Source: Comamonadaceae bacterium
Lineage (GTDB): Bacteria > Pseudomonadota > Gammaproteobacteria > Burkholderiales > Burkholderiaceae_C
NCBI GenBank assembly: GCA_027488735.1
Contig: JAIYBB010000012.1
Span: 124,001 to 188,000, forward strand
Length of the DNA: 64,000 bases
Reading direction: 5' to 3'
Shown here piece by piece: positions 1-9,497 of the stretch. The translations under genes and the position numbers were made by a program. Position 1 is the first letter of the stretch; each line of letters opens with the position of its first letter. The notes beneath the pieces are model-generated. The model was not told where the DNA came from. It ran no database searches and saw only the letters and a list, made by a program, of their open reading frames with translations.

Positions 1-1290
1 TTGGCAGGACGTCGTTTGGCAGATGATATTGAGCTTCGCCAACTAGACCCCTTCTACAGAGTTCGATTTGCTGACGGCGATCATTTTGATTACAGCGGCG
101 ACCCCGTGAAAATGCGCAATGAAGTCTTGCGTATGGATCCAGAGGCTGGGCGCGGCTACGATGCTTTTCTGAAAGAAGCAGATCGCTGCTACGAGTTGGG
201 CTTTGAAAACTTTGGCGCGCATGCCTTTGACAGCATTCGCGACATGCTGATGGCCTTGCCTTCGATGTCCAGACTAAGGGGTTGGCGTACCCTGTATGCC
301 ATGGTAGCCAAACATATCAAGCATCCCAAGTTGCGCCAGGTCATGAGCCTGCAGTCGCTATTGATTGGCGGCAATCCATTTTCTGTGACCTGCGTGTATT
401 CACTCATCAATGCACTTGAAAGACGCCATGGCGTGCACTGGGCCATGGGTGGCACTGGGGCTTTGGTAAACGGCTTGGTTGGTCTGATTGAAGACATGGG
501 CGGAAGCGTCAGAACCAACGCGCAAGTTCAACGCATCAATGTCGAGAATGGAAAAGCCTGTGGGGTGACGCTTTCGACAGGTGAAAGAATTCACGCCGAT
601 CTGGTTGTATCCAATGCCGACACGGCATGGACCTACAAATACCTTATCGAACCTCAGCACCGAAAAGTATGGACCAACGCCAAGATAGAACGTGGCAGAT
701 ATTCAATGAGTTTGTTTGTTTGGTATTTTGGCACCGACAAACGATTTGACGATGTTCCCCACCACATGATGCTGCTTGGCCCGAGATACGAAGCTTTGTT
801 AGAGGACATCTTTAACAACCACCATCTGGCCGAAGACTTCTGCCTGTACTTGCACCGCCCTACAGCGACGGATTTAAGCATGGCGCCCGCTGGGTGCGAT
901 AGCTTTTACGTTCTCGCTCCCGTGCCCCACTTGGACAGTGGTACAGATTGGAAAGTTCAAGCGGAGTCTTACCGTGCCGCGATTGCCAAGGCCTTGGAGG
1001 AAACTGTTCTTCCAAATTTGCAAGACCATCTGAGCGTCTCGTTCATGACGACCCCGCAAGATTTTCAAGATGATCTGCTTTCATACAAAGGCGCTGCCTT
1101 TGGACTTGAGCCGCTGCTGTTGCAAAGTGCGTGGTTTCGACCCCATAACCGCAGTGAAGACATTGAAAATTTGTTCATGGTGGGTGCCAGCACCCATCCA
1201 GGTGCGGGTATCCCTGGTGTCTTGATGTCCGCCAAAGCCCTAGAGACCGTCGTTCCCAATGCAGCCCTCTTCAAGCAATCCATGCAATGA
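1..1290 (+). CDS. crtI: Phytoene desaturase (CrtI family), 5' end outside window
   Basis: The 429 codons in the window are the middle and C-terminal part of a CrtI-type carotenoid desaturase, an FAD enzyme that introduces double bases-of-conjugation into phytoene at the membrane. The FAD-binding N-terminus (GxGxxG) lies upstream of the window; family members are about 490-510 residues, so some 70 residues are missing. The C-terminal signature that closes the FAD site is visible (GASTHPGAGIPGV, about residue 396). The middle has the family pattern GGTGALVNGLVGLIEDMGG. The gene overlaps the next one by an ATGA, so it is cotranscribed with an ABC exporter. Family assignment is firm; the exact product (lycopene or neurosporene type) cannot be read from the fragment. 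Confidence 0.88.
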   Translation: MAGRRLADDIELRQLDPFYRVRFADGDHFDYSGDPVKMRNEVLRMDPEAGRGYDAFLKEADRCYELGFENFGAHAFDSIRDMLMALPSMSRLRGWRTLYAMVAKHIKHPKLRQVMSLQSLLIGGNPFSVTCVYSLINALERRHGVHWAMGGTGALVNGLVGLIEDMGGSVRTNAQVQRINVENGKACGVTLSTGERIHADLVVSNADTAWTYKYLIEPQHRKVWTNAKIERGRYSMSLFVWYFGTDKRFDDVPHHMMLLGPRYEALLEDIFNNHHLAEDFCLYLHRPTATDLSMAPAGCDSFYVLAPVPHLDSGTDWKVQAESYRAAIAKALEETVLPNLQDHLSVSFMTTPQDFQDDLLSYKGAAFGLEPLLLQSAWFRPHNRSEDIENLFMVGASTHPGAGIPGVLMSAKALETVVPNAALFKQSMQ

Positions 1291-2066
1291 CAAGCACCCG
1301 TTTATTGTTGAATCAAACTTGGGCCGTTTCGCACCGTCTTTTGCTTGAGCAATGGCGACAAAAAAGAGGGCTGGTTTTCTGGGCCATTTTCCCGGCGAGC
1401 ATGATGCTGCTTTTTGGTTTGGTTTATGCCAACAATATCAACATGCGGGCTGGCTTAGATGCAGCTGCTGCGGGCATATTGGTAGGTGCAGCGCTGTTTT
1501 TCAGTTGCTTGGGCGGCACTGTTGCCATCATCGCTGCTGAGCGTGAACGAGGCACCCTTTCTCGGTTGCGCACCACACCACTGCGTCCCACAGCTTATTT
1601 TTTAGGCGTTGTGCTATCTCAGTTGCTGCTGGCGTTGCTGCAAGTTTTCATGCTCTACAGTATGGCTTTATTGATAGGTGCTCAATACCACGGCAGTCTT
1701 TTGTTGGGTGGCTTGATCTTGCTACTTTGCGTGTTTTCGTATGTAGGAATGGGGTTTTTTCTGGGTGTGCGCTTTGCCAAGCGAAGCGAAGAAGTGGTGG
1801 TTGCTTTGTCCGCCATTGGGGTTCCTATCTTGGTGCTGGGCGGCACATTCTTTCCGCTTGAAATCATGCCGCAAGCCATGCAAAACCTCGCTCAACTCAA
1901 CCCGATACTGCACATGAACCAAGCCTTCAAAGGTGTTGCAGCCTACGGCAAAAGCATGGTCGATATTCGCTTCGAATTGATTTTTCTTTTGGGGTTTTGT
2001 GGCCTGTGCCTGGGCTTAGGCATCCATTCTTACCAGCAACTACCAGACACGGAAAAAAACCAGTGA
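1287..2066 (+). CDS. ABC-2 type transporter permease
   Basis: This 259-residue integral membrane protein has about six hydrophobic segments typical of ABC-2 (DrrB/NatB-like) exporter permeases. The cytoplasmic loop ERERGTLSRLRTTPLRP after the second segment is characteristic of the family. Its start codon overlaps the crtI stop (ATGA) and its stop overlaps the GTG start of the ATPase gene (GTGA), so the three are translationally coupled. It should form the membrane channel for the ATPase encoded next. Coupling to a carotenoid gene suggests export or membrane placement of a lipid-like compound, but this is inference and the substrate is unknown. Confidence 0.85.
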   Translation: MTSTRLLLNQTWAVSHRLLLEQWRQKRGLVFWAIFPASMMLLFGLVYANNINMRAGLDAAAAGILVGAALFFSCLGGTVAIIAAERERGTLSRLRTTPLRPTAYFLGVVLSQLLLALLQVFMLYSMALLIGAQYHGSLLLGGLILLLCVFSYVGMGFFLGVRFAKRSEEVVVALSAIGVPILVLGGTFFPLEIMPQAMQNLAQLNPILHMNQAFKGVAAYGKSMVDIRFELIFLLGFCGLCLGLGIHSYQQLPDTEKNQ

Positions 2067-2989
2067 CAGCAGCATTGGAGATCAACGAGATTCACAAGTC
2101 GTTTGGCACCCAGAAGGTCCTTGACGGCTTTAGTCTTCGGGTGGAGACCGGTGAAATTTTGGGACTGCTTGGTCCCAATGGCTGTGGCAAATCAACTGTT
2201 TTGAACATTATTTGCAAATTGTTGTTGCCGGATGCTGGCCAGATCAGTCTGATGGGCCAACCACTCAATCAAATGAATGACAAAGACCGTTCGTTGATTG
2301 GATTTTGCACACAACGCAGTGCGCTTTACCCAGATTTATACCCTGCAGAGAATCTTCATTTTTTTGGACGAATTCACGGTCTTTCAGATAAAGAGTGTCA
2401 GCATCGCGTTGGTGAACTGATGCGCACGTTTTCATTGAATACTTTTGCGAACACACGCGTTGGACAGCTTTCTGGTGGTTCGCAACAGCGTTTGCACTTG
2501 GCCGTTGCTTTGATTCACCAACCCTCACTGTTGGTGCTCGACGAGCCCACAGCAGCTGTTGACGTCGAAGCACGGATGGACCTTTGGCGGCTGATCGAGG
2601 ATTTGCGTGATCGTGGGACGACGATTCTGTTGACCAGCCATCATCTTGCAGAAGCAGAACGGCTTTGCAACAAAGTGGCCCTCATGCGTAACGGCAAAGT
2701 GGTGGCCAACGGCAGCGTAGCCGACTTGCTTCTTCGCATGCCTGGCCAGGCGGTGGCCAAGGTTCAATCCGAGGATCATCAAACCATCACTCAACGTGCG
2801 ATGTTGCGGGGTTGGACTGTTCGACAACACGCTGGTCACATCAAACTCTTTCTGCCGGAAAACTTGAGCTTGCGTGACATCATCGAGGCGCTGGACGGTG
2901 CCAAGCTGACTTCACTGAGCGTACAGCCTGTCAACTTGGATGATGCCTACCTTGAGCTCACGGGTGAAGATGAGATGATGATTACCTGA
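2063..2989 (+). CDS. ABC transporter ATP-binding protein
   Basis: A 308-residue ATPase with all ABC motifs: Walker A GPNGCGKST near residue 44, signature LSGGSQQR, Walker B LLVLDEPTAAVD and the switch histidine in LLTSHHL. A C-terminal extension of about 90 residues, ending in the DDAYLELTG pattern, is seen in DrrA/NatA-type ATPases that pair with ABC-2 permeases. I chose GTG at 2063 because it overlaps the permease stop by GTGA; an upstream in-frame start at 1997 would run 23 codons into the permease gene. It energises the permease encoded immediately upstream. Confidence 0.87.
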   Translation: MTAALEINEIHKSFGTQKVLDGFSLRVETGEILGLLGPNGCGKSTVLNIICKLLLPDAGQISLMGQPLNQMNDKDRSLIGFCTQRSALYPDLYPAENLHFFGRIHGLSDKECQHRVGELMRTFSLNTFANTRVGQLSGGSQQRLHLAVALIHQPSLLVLDEPTAAVDVEARMDLWRLIEDLRDRGTTILLTSHHLAEAERLCNKVALMRNGKVVANGSVADLLLRMPGQAVAKVQSEDHQTITQRAMLRGWTVRQHAGHIKLFLPENLSLRDIIEALDGAKLTSLSVQPVNLDDAYLELTGEDEMMIT

Positions 2990-3062
2990 TATCGAAAAAT
3001 TCAGCCTCCAATGAAAATGCGACACGGCAAGCTTGCCTAATTAGCAGTTACAAAATCTATAC

Positions 3063-3758
3063 ATGCCAAAACTCTCCCACATCCAAGCAATTACCTTAGA
3101 CCTCGACGACACACTGTGGCCCGTTGCACCCACCATAGCGGGCGCTGAACAAGATTTGCTCCATTGGCTACTTGTCAACACGCCCAACACCGCCAAGTTA
3201 ACCCAGAAAACAGACATCAAACAAGCGATCCGCCAAAGCGTGGTGGCGAGACATTCCGAAAAAATGCATGACTTGGGCTTTTTACGGCGTGAGGTGATTC
3301 GTGAAACCATGCGCCAAGCGGGCGATGATCCTCAATTAGCCGACGAGGCATATGCAGTCTTTGACACTGCAAGGCAACGTGTGACGCTCTATGAAGGAGT
3401 CAAAGAGGCTTTGGCCTACCTAGCAACCAAGTTTCGCCTGGTCGCGATTTCTAATGGCACTGCTGATGTATTTGTCACGCCCGCAGCCCCATACTTTCAC
3501 GCGGCCTTCAAAGCACATGAAGTGGGTGTTGCCAAACCGGATGCAAAAATTTACCAAGCAGCCACCTCGTATTTGGCGCTAGACGCCGACCAAGTCCTGC
3601 ACGTAGGCGATGATGCCCATACCGATGCTTGGGGTGCGCGTGAGGCAGGCTTGCATACGGTATGGATCAATCCACAAGACCATCCTTGGACGCACAACTC
3701 ACCGCAGCCTTGGACAATCAGGCACCTGTCTGAGGTGGCGGACCACTTTCAAAACTGA
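3063..3758 (+). CDS. HAD family hydrolase (phosphatase, subfamily IA)
   Basis: The 231-residue protein carries the four haloacid dehalogenase motifs: DLDDT at residues 13-17 (nucleophile and acid aspartates), SNGT, the lysine in GVAKPDAKIYQ, and the acidic GDDAHTDAWGA. An alpha-helical cap lies between motifs I and II, as in subfamily IA. Such proteins are Mg-dependent phosphatases of small phosphorylated metabolites, often nucleotides (YjjG-like) or phosphoglycolate. It stands alone, 73 bases after the ABC ATPase gene. The substrate cannot be read from the sequence. Confidence 0.85.
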   Translation: MPKLSHIQAITLDLDDTLWPVAPTIAGAEQDLLHWLLVNTPNTAKLTQKTDIKQAIRQSVVARHSEKMHDLGFLRREVIRETMRQAGDDPQLADEAYAVFDTARQRVTLYEGVKEALAYLATKFRLVAISNGTADVFVTPAAPYFHAAFKAHEVGVAKPDAKIYQAATSYLALDADQVLHVGDDAHTDAWGAREAGLHTVWINPQDHPWTHNSPQPWTIRHLSEVADHFQN

Positions 3759-3895
3759 GCGGACAACGCCCTTGAAGCTGCGCGGTGTTTCATTGGCTGA
3801 GCATGCGATTTAAGTACCCGTGCTGTCAATGCAAGTGAATGGCAAACACCGTTAAGCTTTGCGTTCCCAAACCTCTCTCTCAATAGGAACAATAC

Positions 3896-4213
3896 ATGGC
3901 CATCTCATGGTTAACCGCCCTCAAGGTCGTCCCTTGGGATAAGGTGCTAGAACACGCGCCAGGGGTGCTGGCCAAAGCGCGCGGCTTCATCGACAAGCAC
4001 CGTACTGGCGGGGCAGACGCTCCCTCAGAATTGGCGCAACTGGAGCAAGCCCAGCAACAAATGGCGCAAGCACTGGCCGATTTAGCTGATCAAAACGCCG
4101 CTTTGATTGCAGTTGTCACCCGCTTGCAGTCAAAAATACGTTGGCTGAGTGCCGGGCTGCTGCTGGCCTTTTGTGCGTGTGGGGCGGTGGTTGTGCTGGT
4201 GTTACTGAAATAG
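3896..4213 (+). CDS. Small protein with coiled coil and C-terminal membrane anchor
   Basis: I do not recognise a characterised family. The 105-residue protein has a central Ala/Gln/Leu-rich heptad-like stretch (about residues 42-75) that should form a coiled coil, then one strong transmembrane helix at the C-terminus (about residues 80-104, LLLAFCACGAVVVLVLLK). The start is preceded by GGAAC 5-9 bases upstream. It looks like a tail-anchored inner-membrane protein. No operon partner is adjacent: flanking gaps are 137 and 130 bases. The gene is probably real because of its coherent protein character. Confidence 0.6.
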   Translation: MAISWLTALKVVPWDKVLEHAPGVLAKARGFIDKHRTGGADAPSELAQLEQAQQQMAQALADLADQNAALIAVVTRLQSKIRWLSAGLLLAFCACGAVVVLVLLK

Positions 4214-4343
4214 GGTAATCGTCCCGCAGAATCAAAAGACTCGTCGTGAAAAATTCCTGATTTTTAGAACTGGGGCAAATTTCTAACCATTGACCCAAAA
4301 CCTCTTCTAAGATCAACTAGACACAACTGCATGTAAAGCTGAA

Positions 4344-4604
4344 ATGACAACCGCATACGTTTATATCTGTCTTTTCCTCTTCTTGGGAACATGTTTTGGC
4401 TTCGCCAGTTACTCAAATCGGCACTTGTTCAGCGAAGGGCCTCAAAAAGCAAACAGCTCAGAGCCCAACTCTTTTCTAGAAAGTCGCCTTTTTTGGGTCA
4501 TGGTTTGTACGTGGCTGTGGCCGATCATGGTCATCACGGGAATCAATACAGCTTTGATTCTTTCAAAAAGAAAAAAGAACTCTCCAAAGCTTCCCTCAGT
4601 TTGA
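4344..4604 (+). CDS. Small two-helix membrane protein, unknown function
   Basis: An 86-residue protein with an N-terminal hydrophobic segment (about residues 5-22), a polar Ser/Asn-rich loop, and a second hydrophobic segment containing VMVCTWLWPIMVITGINTA, followed by a Lys-rich tail. No Shine-Dalgarno is obvious. An alternative frame in the same stretch (4391-4621) encodes a less membrane-like product and is rejected. It could be a small inner-membrane protein; no function can be assigned. Confidence 0.5.
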   Translation: MTTAYVYICLFLFLGTCFGFASYSNRHLFSEGPQKANSSEPNSFLESRLFWVMVCTWLWPIMVITGINTALILSKRKKNSPKLPSV

Positions 4605-4694
4605 TTTTTTTAAAAGTTTGATGATTTTTATTTCGGTATCAGAAAGATATTTCCGCACTAGCATTAGTCTGAAGTTATCGGACTGATGCTCAGT

Positions 4695-5438
4695 TCAAAC
4701 TGCTGCACTTTGAAAATTATTTTCACTTAAAGTCACGACCAGGGTGTCTCGAAAGCCAAATTTTTTGAGTGGCTGTATGGGCGTACTTTCGTGAATCATG
4801 CGGGTGTCATCCAACAGTAACAAGGACCAAGCTTGGGTGAGAGTAAACCTTTCACCATGAGGTCCATTTGCATCAAAGACGCGGGTTTCACCACCCTTGA
4901 CATCATGTCGGCCCACCATGAAAACAGCCACGTAATTGACGCCATCGCGATGTGCACCCTCAGGTGTTGGTCGACCAATGCCGTCGGTTGTATCGATCCG
5001 AAATTGATGCGCCTCAACACACCATTTTTTTCTAATTGGATGACTGAGTTGATTTGCTGTTTGGGCTAATGCATCAAGAATTTTTGACCAAGCTGTTTTA
5101 ATGACGGTGGCCGGCATCATGGGTTCAAACAACCTATCCATTCCGCCGTGAAGGGCGTTGTAATCTAATGATTGCCAATGCGATCTATGAGGTACTTGCG
5201 TGATTTTCGTATCTTCAAAAATAAAACTACTGTGACGTCTACGACGGTAATGACCACCATCTTTAAGATATTTGTCTAGAGGCATATTGTCCCAGTCCAA
5301 AGCCAAATCTTTGAGTTCGTCTGCTGTACAGCCAATCAATTGAAGAACCGTATCGGAATCCAAAACACAAAAACCATATTTCTCCAACGAAGATTTCAAT
5401 CCACTTAGCTCAGCGTAGTTTGGTTTAAGTTCTTGCAT
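4695..5438 (-). CDS. 2OG-Fe(II) dioxygenase family protein (PF10014-like)
   Basis: This 247-residue protein matches the 2OG-Fe dioxygenase family that includes bacterial amino-acid hydroxylases (isoleucine dioxygenase) and BsmA. The iron-binding triad is visible: the HxD pair in EGAHRDGVNYV about residue 160 and the distal histidine in RMIHEST about residue 215. FRIDTTDGIGRPTPEG just before the HxD is typical of the family. Likely chemistry is hydroxylation of a free amino acid or a small metabolite using oxoglutarate and oxygen. It is transcribed alone and divergently from a winged-helix gene that starts 222 bases away and might regulate it. The substrate is unknown. Confidence 0.75.
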   Translation of the reverse strand: MQELKPNYAELSGLKSSLEKYGFCVLDSDTVLQLIGCTADELKDLALDWDNMPLDKYLKDGGHYRRRRHSSFIFEDTKITQVPHRSHWQSLDYNALHGGMDRLFEPMMPATVIKTAWSKILDALAQTANQLSHPIRKKWCVEAHQFRIDTTDGIGRPTPEGAHRDGVNYVAVFMVGRHDVKGGETRVFDANGPHGERFTLTQAWSLLLLDDTRMIHESTPIQPLKKFGFRDTLVVTLSENNFQSAAV

Positions 5439-5659
5439 AGGTCATTGTTGTCCACGAAAAAGAAAATCCAAGATACTCGCACATTTTTAGAATTCGTTGT
5501 CAAAAAAACCAAAGAATGAGAATGGGCTGCTTTAGTGAAGAGACAGGCTCTATCTGTTGTCATATTGGTTAAGTCTTTAATTAACTTAATTGGTCATAAA
5601 TACTTGTAATTTCAGAATTGGTTCTTATATATAAAGACGACTGATAGCAAAGGTGCCCT

Positions 5660-6001
5660 ATGTCAAAACTATATTTGCGATTTCTTCGTTTCGACCGTGC
5701 ATTAGAAATTACCAAAAAAAGTATGAAGGATGTGGATGCCATATCTATACTCTTACTTAATGAAATTTCTGTTCAGCATTTTGATGAGCAACCGATGACA
5801 GTCAGCAAAGCCATGGAGCTTAAAGATATTGCAAGTCCAACAACGATTCATAGAAAAATAGATGAACTTCGCAAAGTTGGATTGATAGACATGGTTTTTG
5901 AAGGCCAAAATCGTCGCACCAAGTACCTGATACCAACCCAATCGGCCAATGCTTATTTTGAAAAAATGTCCGATGCAATGCTGAAAGCCGTTGAGTATTG
6001 A
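5660..6001 (+). CDS. Small winged-helix transcriptional regulator (MarR-like)
   Basis: The 113-residue protein is almost entirely a winged helix-turn-helix. The recognition helix is in IASPTTIHRKIDELRKVGLI (about residues 57-76), followed by the wing EGQNRRTKYLIPT. The shape is that of a single-domain MarR/HxlR-like regulator. It is divergent from the dioxygenase gene with an AT-rich 220-base spacer that could hold both promoters. Its base composition is more AT-rich than the neighbours. Target and ligand are unknown. Confidence 0.65.
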   Translation: MSKLYLRFLRFDRALEITKKSMKDVDAISILLLNEISVQHFDEQPMTVSKAMELKDIASPTTIHRKIDELRKVGLIDMVFEGQNRRTKYLIPTQSANAYFEKMSDAMLKAVEY

Positions 6002-6261
6002 TTTTTTTCAGCACACAAATCAGTTGAATTTATTTTTAAATAGAAAAAACATCAACCAATGAAGCACGATCAAGGATCGTCCATACTTGTAAGTGCTTGT
6101 GAGAGTCATAGGGAAATGATATGTAATTCCTTCAAAGCTTTTATTGATTTAGATCATGAAAATACGATGCCACATGAGTTTCAGCGTACTCCTTCTCCCT
6201 GGTCAATCATTTGCCATACAAATATGCGCTTTGGTCGCTGCTTGGCCTGCTGATCGCGATG

Positions 6262-6288
6262 AAAAAAAAGGCGGCTTGCGCCGCCTTT
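6262..6288 (-). terminator. Rho-independent terminator of the TonB receptor gene
   Basis: Read on the minus strand, the inverted repeat AAGGCGGC-gcaa-GCCGCCTT is followed by a run of T. It begins 15 bases beyond the receptor stop codon, so it ends that transcript. Confidence 0.88.
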
Positions 6289-6302
6289 GGTAGAAACCTG
6301 CT

Positions 6303-8489
6303 TTAGAAACCGTAACGCAAGCCAGCAAAAACTGTACGATCGCGCCCTGGTTGTAAACCATTGGTACGAGAACTGAAATACTTCTTATTTGCAAGATTTT
6401 CACCACTCACGAAATAGGTAACCTGTTGGCCTTTGGGTGAATAGGACAATGAGGCGTTGAATAAAGTGAGAGCGGGTATTTCGCCAAACAGCCCATAGTT
6501 GGTCTGAGTAGTACCGTCACTCAAAGTACCTGTGTACCCCGCAGGGCTTGTGCCCACATAGTTGTCTGTATTGGCGAACTGCTTACTGACATGCGTCACA
6601 CCCACACGTCCTATCAATCCCTGCTGATCTTCATAGGAAAGATTTAATGCAAGCGAATGCTTGGGTGCATACGGCAAGCGATTTCCTGCGGAGTAGGATC
6701 CATAACCGTCCTCGCCCTCACCCCCGACTTCCCCGGAGTCTTTGAACTTGGCGACAACAAGATTGGTGTAAGAGAGACTGGCATAGTAATTATTTCTCTT
6801 GCCAGTTAGCTCACCAAAGTTGATCTTTCCAGCAAGCTCAAAACCGGTGTGCTGAGCCTTGCCTTCATTTCGGAAAACATTATTCGATTGAACTACGATG
6901 TCAGAAATGTCCATGTTGAATATGGTACTTTCAATATAGCCAGACTGAAGCACCGATGAGCGAATACCCAATTCAGTCGTGGTGGACAACTCAGGCGTTA
7001 CGTTCTGAAGGGTTTCACCGGCTGCACCGGCTATATCTCGATCAGGTCGTGGGGGCGCAAATCCGCGATGGATGCCACCAAAAATGGTTGATTTATTTAA
7101 ACCATTCCAAGTGAATCCAAAGCCTGGCAGTGCTTGAAGTTTGGTGGTTTCAAGAGAAGATAAAACATTACTGAAATTATCGTTATCTCCATAGAGAACT
7201 TTTTTCGAAGTCACATTCTCTAAGCGAAGCCCAGGGGTGAATGACCAATCACCTGTAAAAAAAGTATTGTGTGCGTAATATGACATAGCCTTGACATCCG
7301 CAGTCAAACGCTCGTTCTCAGTTTCCGCACCAGACAAACTAGTTAGATCGTATTTTTTCCGGTCGATTTTTTCTTGATGGTAGCGAAACCCAACAATCGC
7401 TTGGTTTTGCATTCCAAAGGTATTGTGGTTTACCTCGAACTTTGGCTCGATACCAAAGAACTGATAGGTTCGTGGTCTGACTGCATATGCGGTGTTATTC
7501 ATAGCATATGGGTCACCATCATCTTCTACTTCAAACTCTCTGGATCGACGAGAAGCTCTTTCGGTTTTCGAATAATAAAATTGCGTGCTGAGTTTCGTAT
7601 CAGCATTCAAATCCCACTCATGCACCACCTGCGTTGTATTGCGTGTCATGGTAAAGCGCTCTGCTGCATCAGCTGCATTAGCGAAAGTTCCCGCGTATCG
7701 GGTTGAAGTAAATTCTGTTGAAGTTAAGCCCGTCTCACTAAAACGAGAATCTTCCTGGAAATTCGAATATTTAAAGGTGATCCGTTGGTCCCGGTTAAAT
7801 TTGTACTGCCCTTTGAGGGCCACATCTTGCACATCAAAATTATGTTCGGTACGAATACCATCCCCACTCTTTTTGAGCATGTCGACCATAAGGCCGCCAT
7901 TTTCTGTGCCTGAACCAATATTGAAATGGCCATCGTAATAACGGTTATTGCCGCCTGTGATTTTCACCGAACCGGCAGTACCGTTAGTGGGCACGGGTCT
8001 TGTCACAAAGTTAATCATGCCGCCCATGGTTTGCGGACCATACAAAATCTGACCGGAGCCTTTGAGCACTTCGATACGCTCGATGCGCTCGATCGGTGTG
8101 GAATAGTGCGATGAAGGATCACCATAGGGCGCAAAAAATACGGTGGGTGCGCCATCTTCCAAAAGCAGAGTGCGCGAACTTCTACGAGGATTCAAGCCGC
8201 GCATACCAATATTGAGGTGAGTACCAGCAGCATCCTCTGACACCACATGCAGCCCTGGAATCTCGCGAATAGTTTCAATAATTGAAAATGGGTTACGTGC
8301 TTCAATTTGCTCTCGGGTCATGACCGAATAGGAACCCGGCAAGTTTTCCACGCTACTTGGCAAAATGCTCGTGCCGGTGACCGTGATGCCGGTCAAGGTG
8401 TTTTCCGCACCAGCGTCCTGCGCTGCGATGGCGCCGCAAAAGAGCGACAGCACGGCGGTGGCGATGATGGTTTTACAAGGTCTGTACAT
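6303..8489 (-). CDS. TonB-dependent outer-membrane receptor (FecA-like)
   Basis: A 728-residue outer-membrane receptor that should import an iron chelate or similar ligand using TonB energy. A signal peptide covers about residues 1-23 (cleavage near AIAAQDAGA). A TonB-box-like stretch (TLTGITVTGTS) and the plug domain follow (VMTREQIEARNPFSIIETIREIPG), then IERIEVLKGSGQILYGPQTMGGMINFVTR split over the plug end, and a beta-barrel ending in aromatic Phe (GLRYGF). It lacks the N-terminal signalling domain of FecA proper, so it is not a sigma-regulated transducer. GAGGAAG lies before the start. No convincing Fur box is visible upstream. The closest general label is Fe(3+)-dicitrate type receptor. 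Confidence 0.85.
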   Translation of the reverse strand: MYRPCKTIIATAVLSLFCGAIAAQDAGAENTLTGITVTGTSILPSSVENLPGSYSVMTREQIEARNPFSIIETIREIPGLHVVSEDAAGTHLNIGMRGLNPRRSSRTLLLEDGAPTVFFAPYGDPSSHYSTPIERIERIEVLKGSGQILYGPQTMGGMINFVTRPVPTNGTAGSVKITGGNNRYYDGHFNIGSGTENGGLMVDMLKKSGDGIRTEHNFDVQDVALKGQYKFNRDQRITFKYSNFQEDSRFSETGLTSTEFTSTRYAGTFANAADAAERFTMTRNTTQVVHEWDLNADTKLSTQFYYSKTERASRRSREFEVEDDGDPYAMNNTAYAVRPRTYQFFGIEPKFEVNHNTFGMQNQAIVGFRYHQEKIDRKKYDLTSLSGAETENERLTADVKAMSYYAHNTFFTGDWSFTPGLRLENVTSKKVLYGDNDNFSNVLSSLETTKLQALPGFGFTWNGLNKSTIFGGIHRGFAPPRPDRDIAGAAGETLQNVTPELSTTTELGIRSSVLQSGYIESTIFNMDISDIVVQSNNVFRNEGKAQHTGFELAGKINFGELTGKRNNYYASLSYTNLVVAKFKDSGEVGGEGEDGYGSYSAGNRLPYAPKHSLALNLSYEDQQGLIGRVGVTHVSKQFANTDNYVGTSPAGYTGTLSDGTTQTNYGLFGEIPALTLFNASLSYSPKGQQVTYFVSGENLANKKYFSSRTNGLQPGRDRTVFAGLRYGF

Positions 8490-8649
8490 TGTCTTCCTCA
8501 GGTGTTTTTGGTTTGATTACAGTCAAGATGTAATCTATAGGTGTACTAAATGACTGTCAAAGGAAAAAGTCCTGACCTAGACTAGGAATACCCCTATAAA
8601 AAGGTTCTCACCTGTGCAGTCTCACCTGATTAGCCCGATACATATCCAC

Positions 8650-9366
8650 TCACAAGCCGCGACTCTGCAACACCACCAGCCCTTTAGGTGTTTGCAAATG
8701 GACTGAAATATTCGCGTCACCTCTGATCGTTTCAATGTCATTTAAATGAACCGCTTTGTAAGCACTTGTCAGTTTGTCTATTGCTGGGTGCGAGACCGAG
8801 ACACTGTGCAAGCTCACGCCAGATTGGGGCAAGATGCGGCTCGGGTGCAAGCGCATAGGCTCGGCTGAATTAGGCTCACCCCATTGAATCAATGTCGGCA
8901 GTGTGCCGTCAAACAATCTTTGGCCATCGTTGCGCACGGTGATTTGCCAATTAAGCAAGCCTTTATCGGTTTGCCGTTGAGCGTGCACTACCGGTCCGAT
9001 ATCCAGACCCTGCGTTTTCCAGGTGTGGCTCGCCAGTTGAATATCTGTCGTACTCACTACAACATGTATCAATGCAGGCTGTTGCGCAATCGATACTTGT
9101 AAACCCTCGTCATCCAGGTCGAACCACCGCTTGTTTGCGCTGCGTTTTTGTACGGAGGCGTCGGGATTGACAGCGATGATTTCAAAATAAGCCGAGGGAT
9201 AACGCGGCGTGGCAATTTTGAACAACCGATTGTGTGTGCCGAATTGTTCATGTTCACCGCCTGCTTGCGGTGTGATGCCCAAAGTAGCTTCACACCAAGC
9301 AGTTCCCTCTGCAAGGCTGCGGGCTGCAACCACCACGTGGTCAATATTTGTCTGAAGAATGGCCAT
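8650..9366 (-). CDS. VOC family protein (glyoxalase-like, PF13468 type)
   Basis: The 238-residue protein begins with the betaalphabeta unit of vicinal-oxygen-chelate proteins (IDHVVVAARSLAEGTAWCE) and has the GGEHEQFGTHNRLF pattern of the Glyoxalase_3 family. The second half repeats the fold more loosely. VOC enzymes use a metal to act on small carbonyl or aromatic substrates, but members of this subfamily are uncharacterised. It lies 160 bases upstream of the receptor gene, on the same strand, with no sign of an operon link. Function beyond the fold is not assigned. Confidence 0.7.
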   Translation of the reverse strand: MAILQTNIDHVVVAARSLAEGTAWCEATLGITPQAGGEHEQFGTHNRLFKIATPRYPSAYFEIIAVNPDASVQKRSANKRWFDLDDEGLQVSIAQQPALIHVVVSTTDIQLASHTWKTQGLDIGPVVHAQRQTDKGLLNWQITVRNDGQRLFDGTLPTLIQWGEPNSAEPMRLHPSRILPQSGVSLHSVSVSHPAIDKLTSAYKAVHLNDIETIRGDANISVHLQTPKGLVVLQSRGL

Positions 9367-9497
9367 ATTCCACCTTTAATCAAGTAACGTCATTTTTATC
9401 ACGGGGGATGCTATCCACTAGGCAAAACAAATTGTCAGTGGAAATCCTGGTCTTGGGGTACCAATGACAACTCTGTTTTTCTATTTTTGCAAATCAA

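Noticed and set aside
1997..2062. Upstream ATG start for the ABC ATPase
   Set aside because: It would add 22 residues overlapping the permease gene; GTG 2063 overlaps the permease stop in the usual coupled way.
6059..6253. 64-codon plus-strand frame between the winged-helix gene and the TonB receptor terminator
   Set aside because: No ribosome site, mixed composition with no protein-like pattern, and it runs toward a terminator of the opposite strand. I leave it out.
8490..8649. Possible riboswitch or Fur box upstream of the TonB receptor
   Set aside because: No cobalamin-riboswitch elements and no GATAATGATAATC-like dyad could be found by reading.
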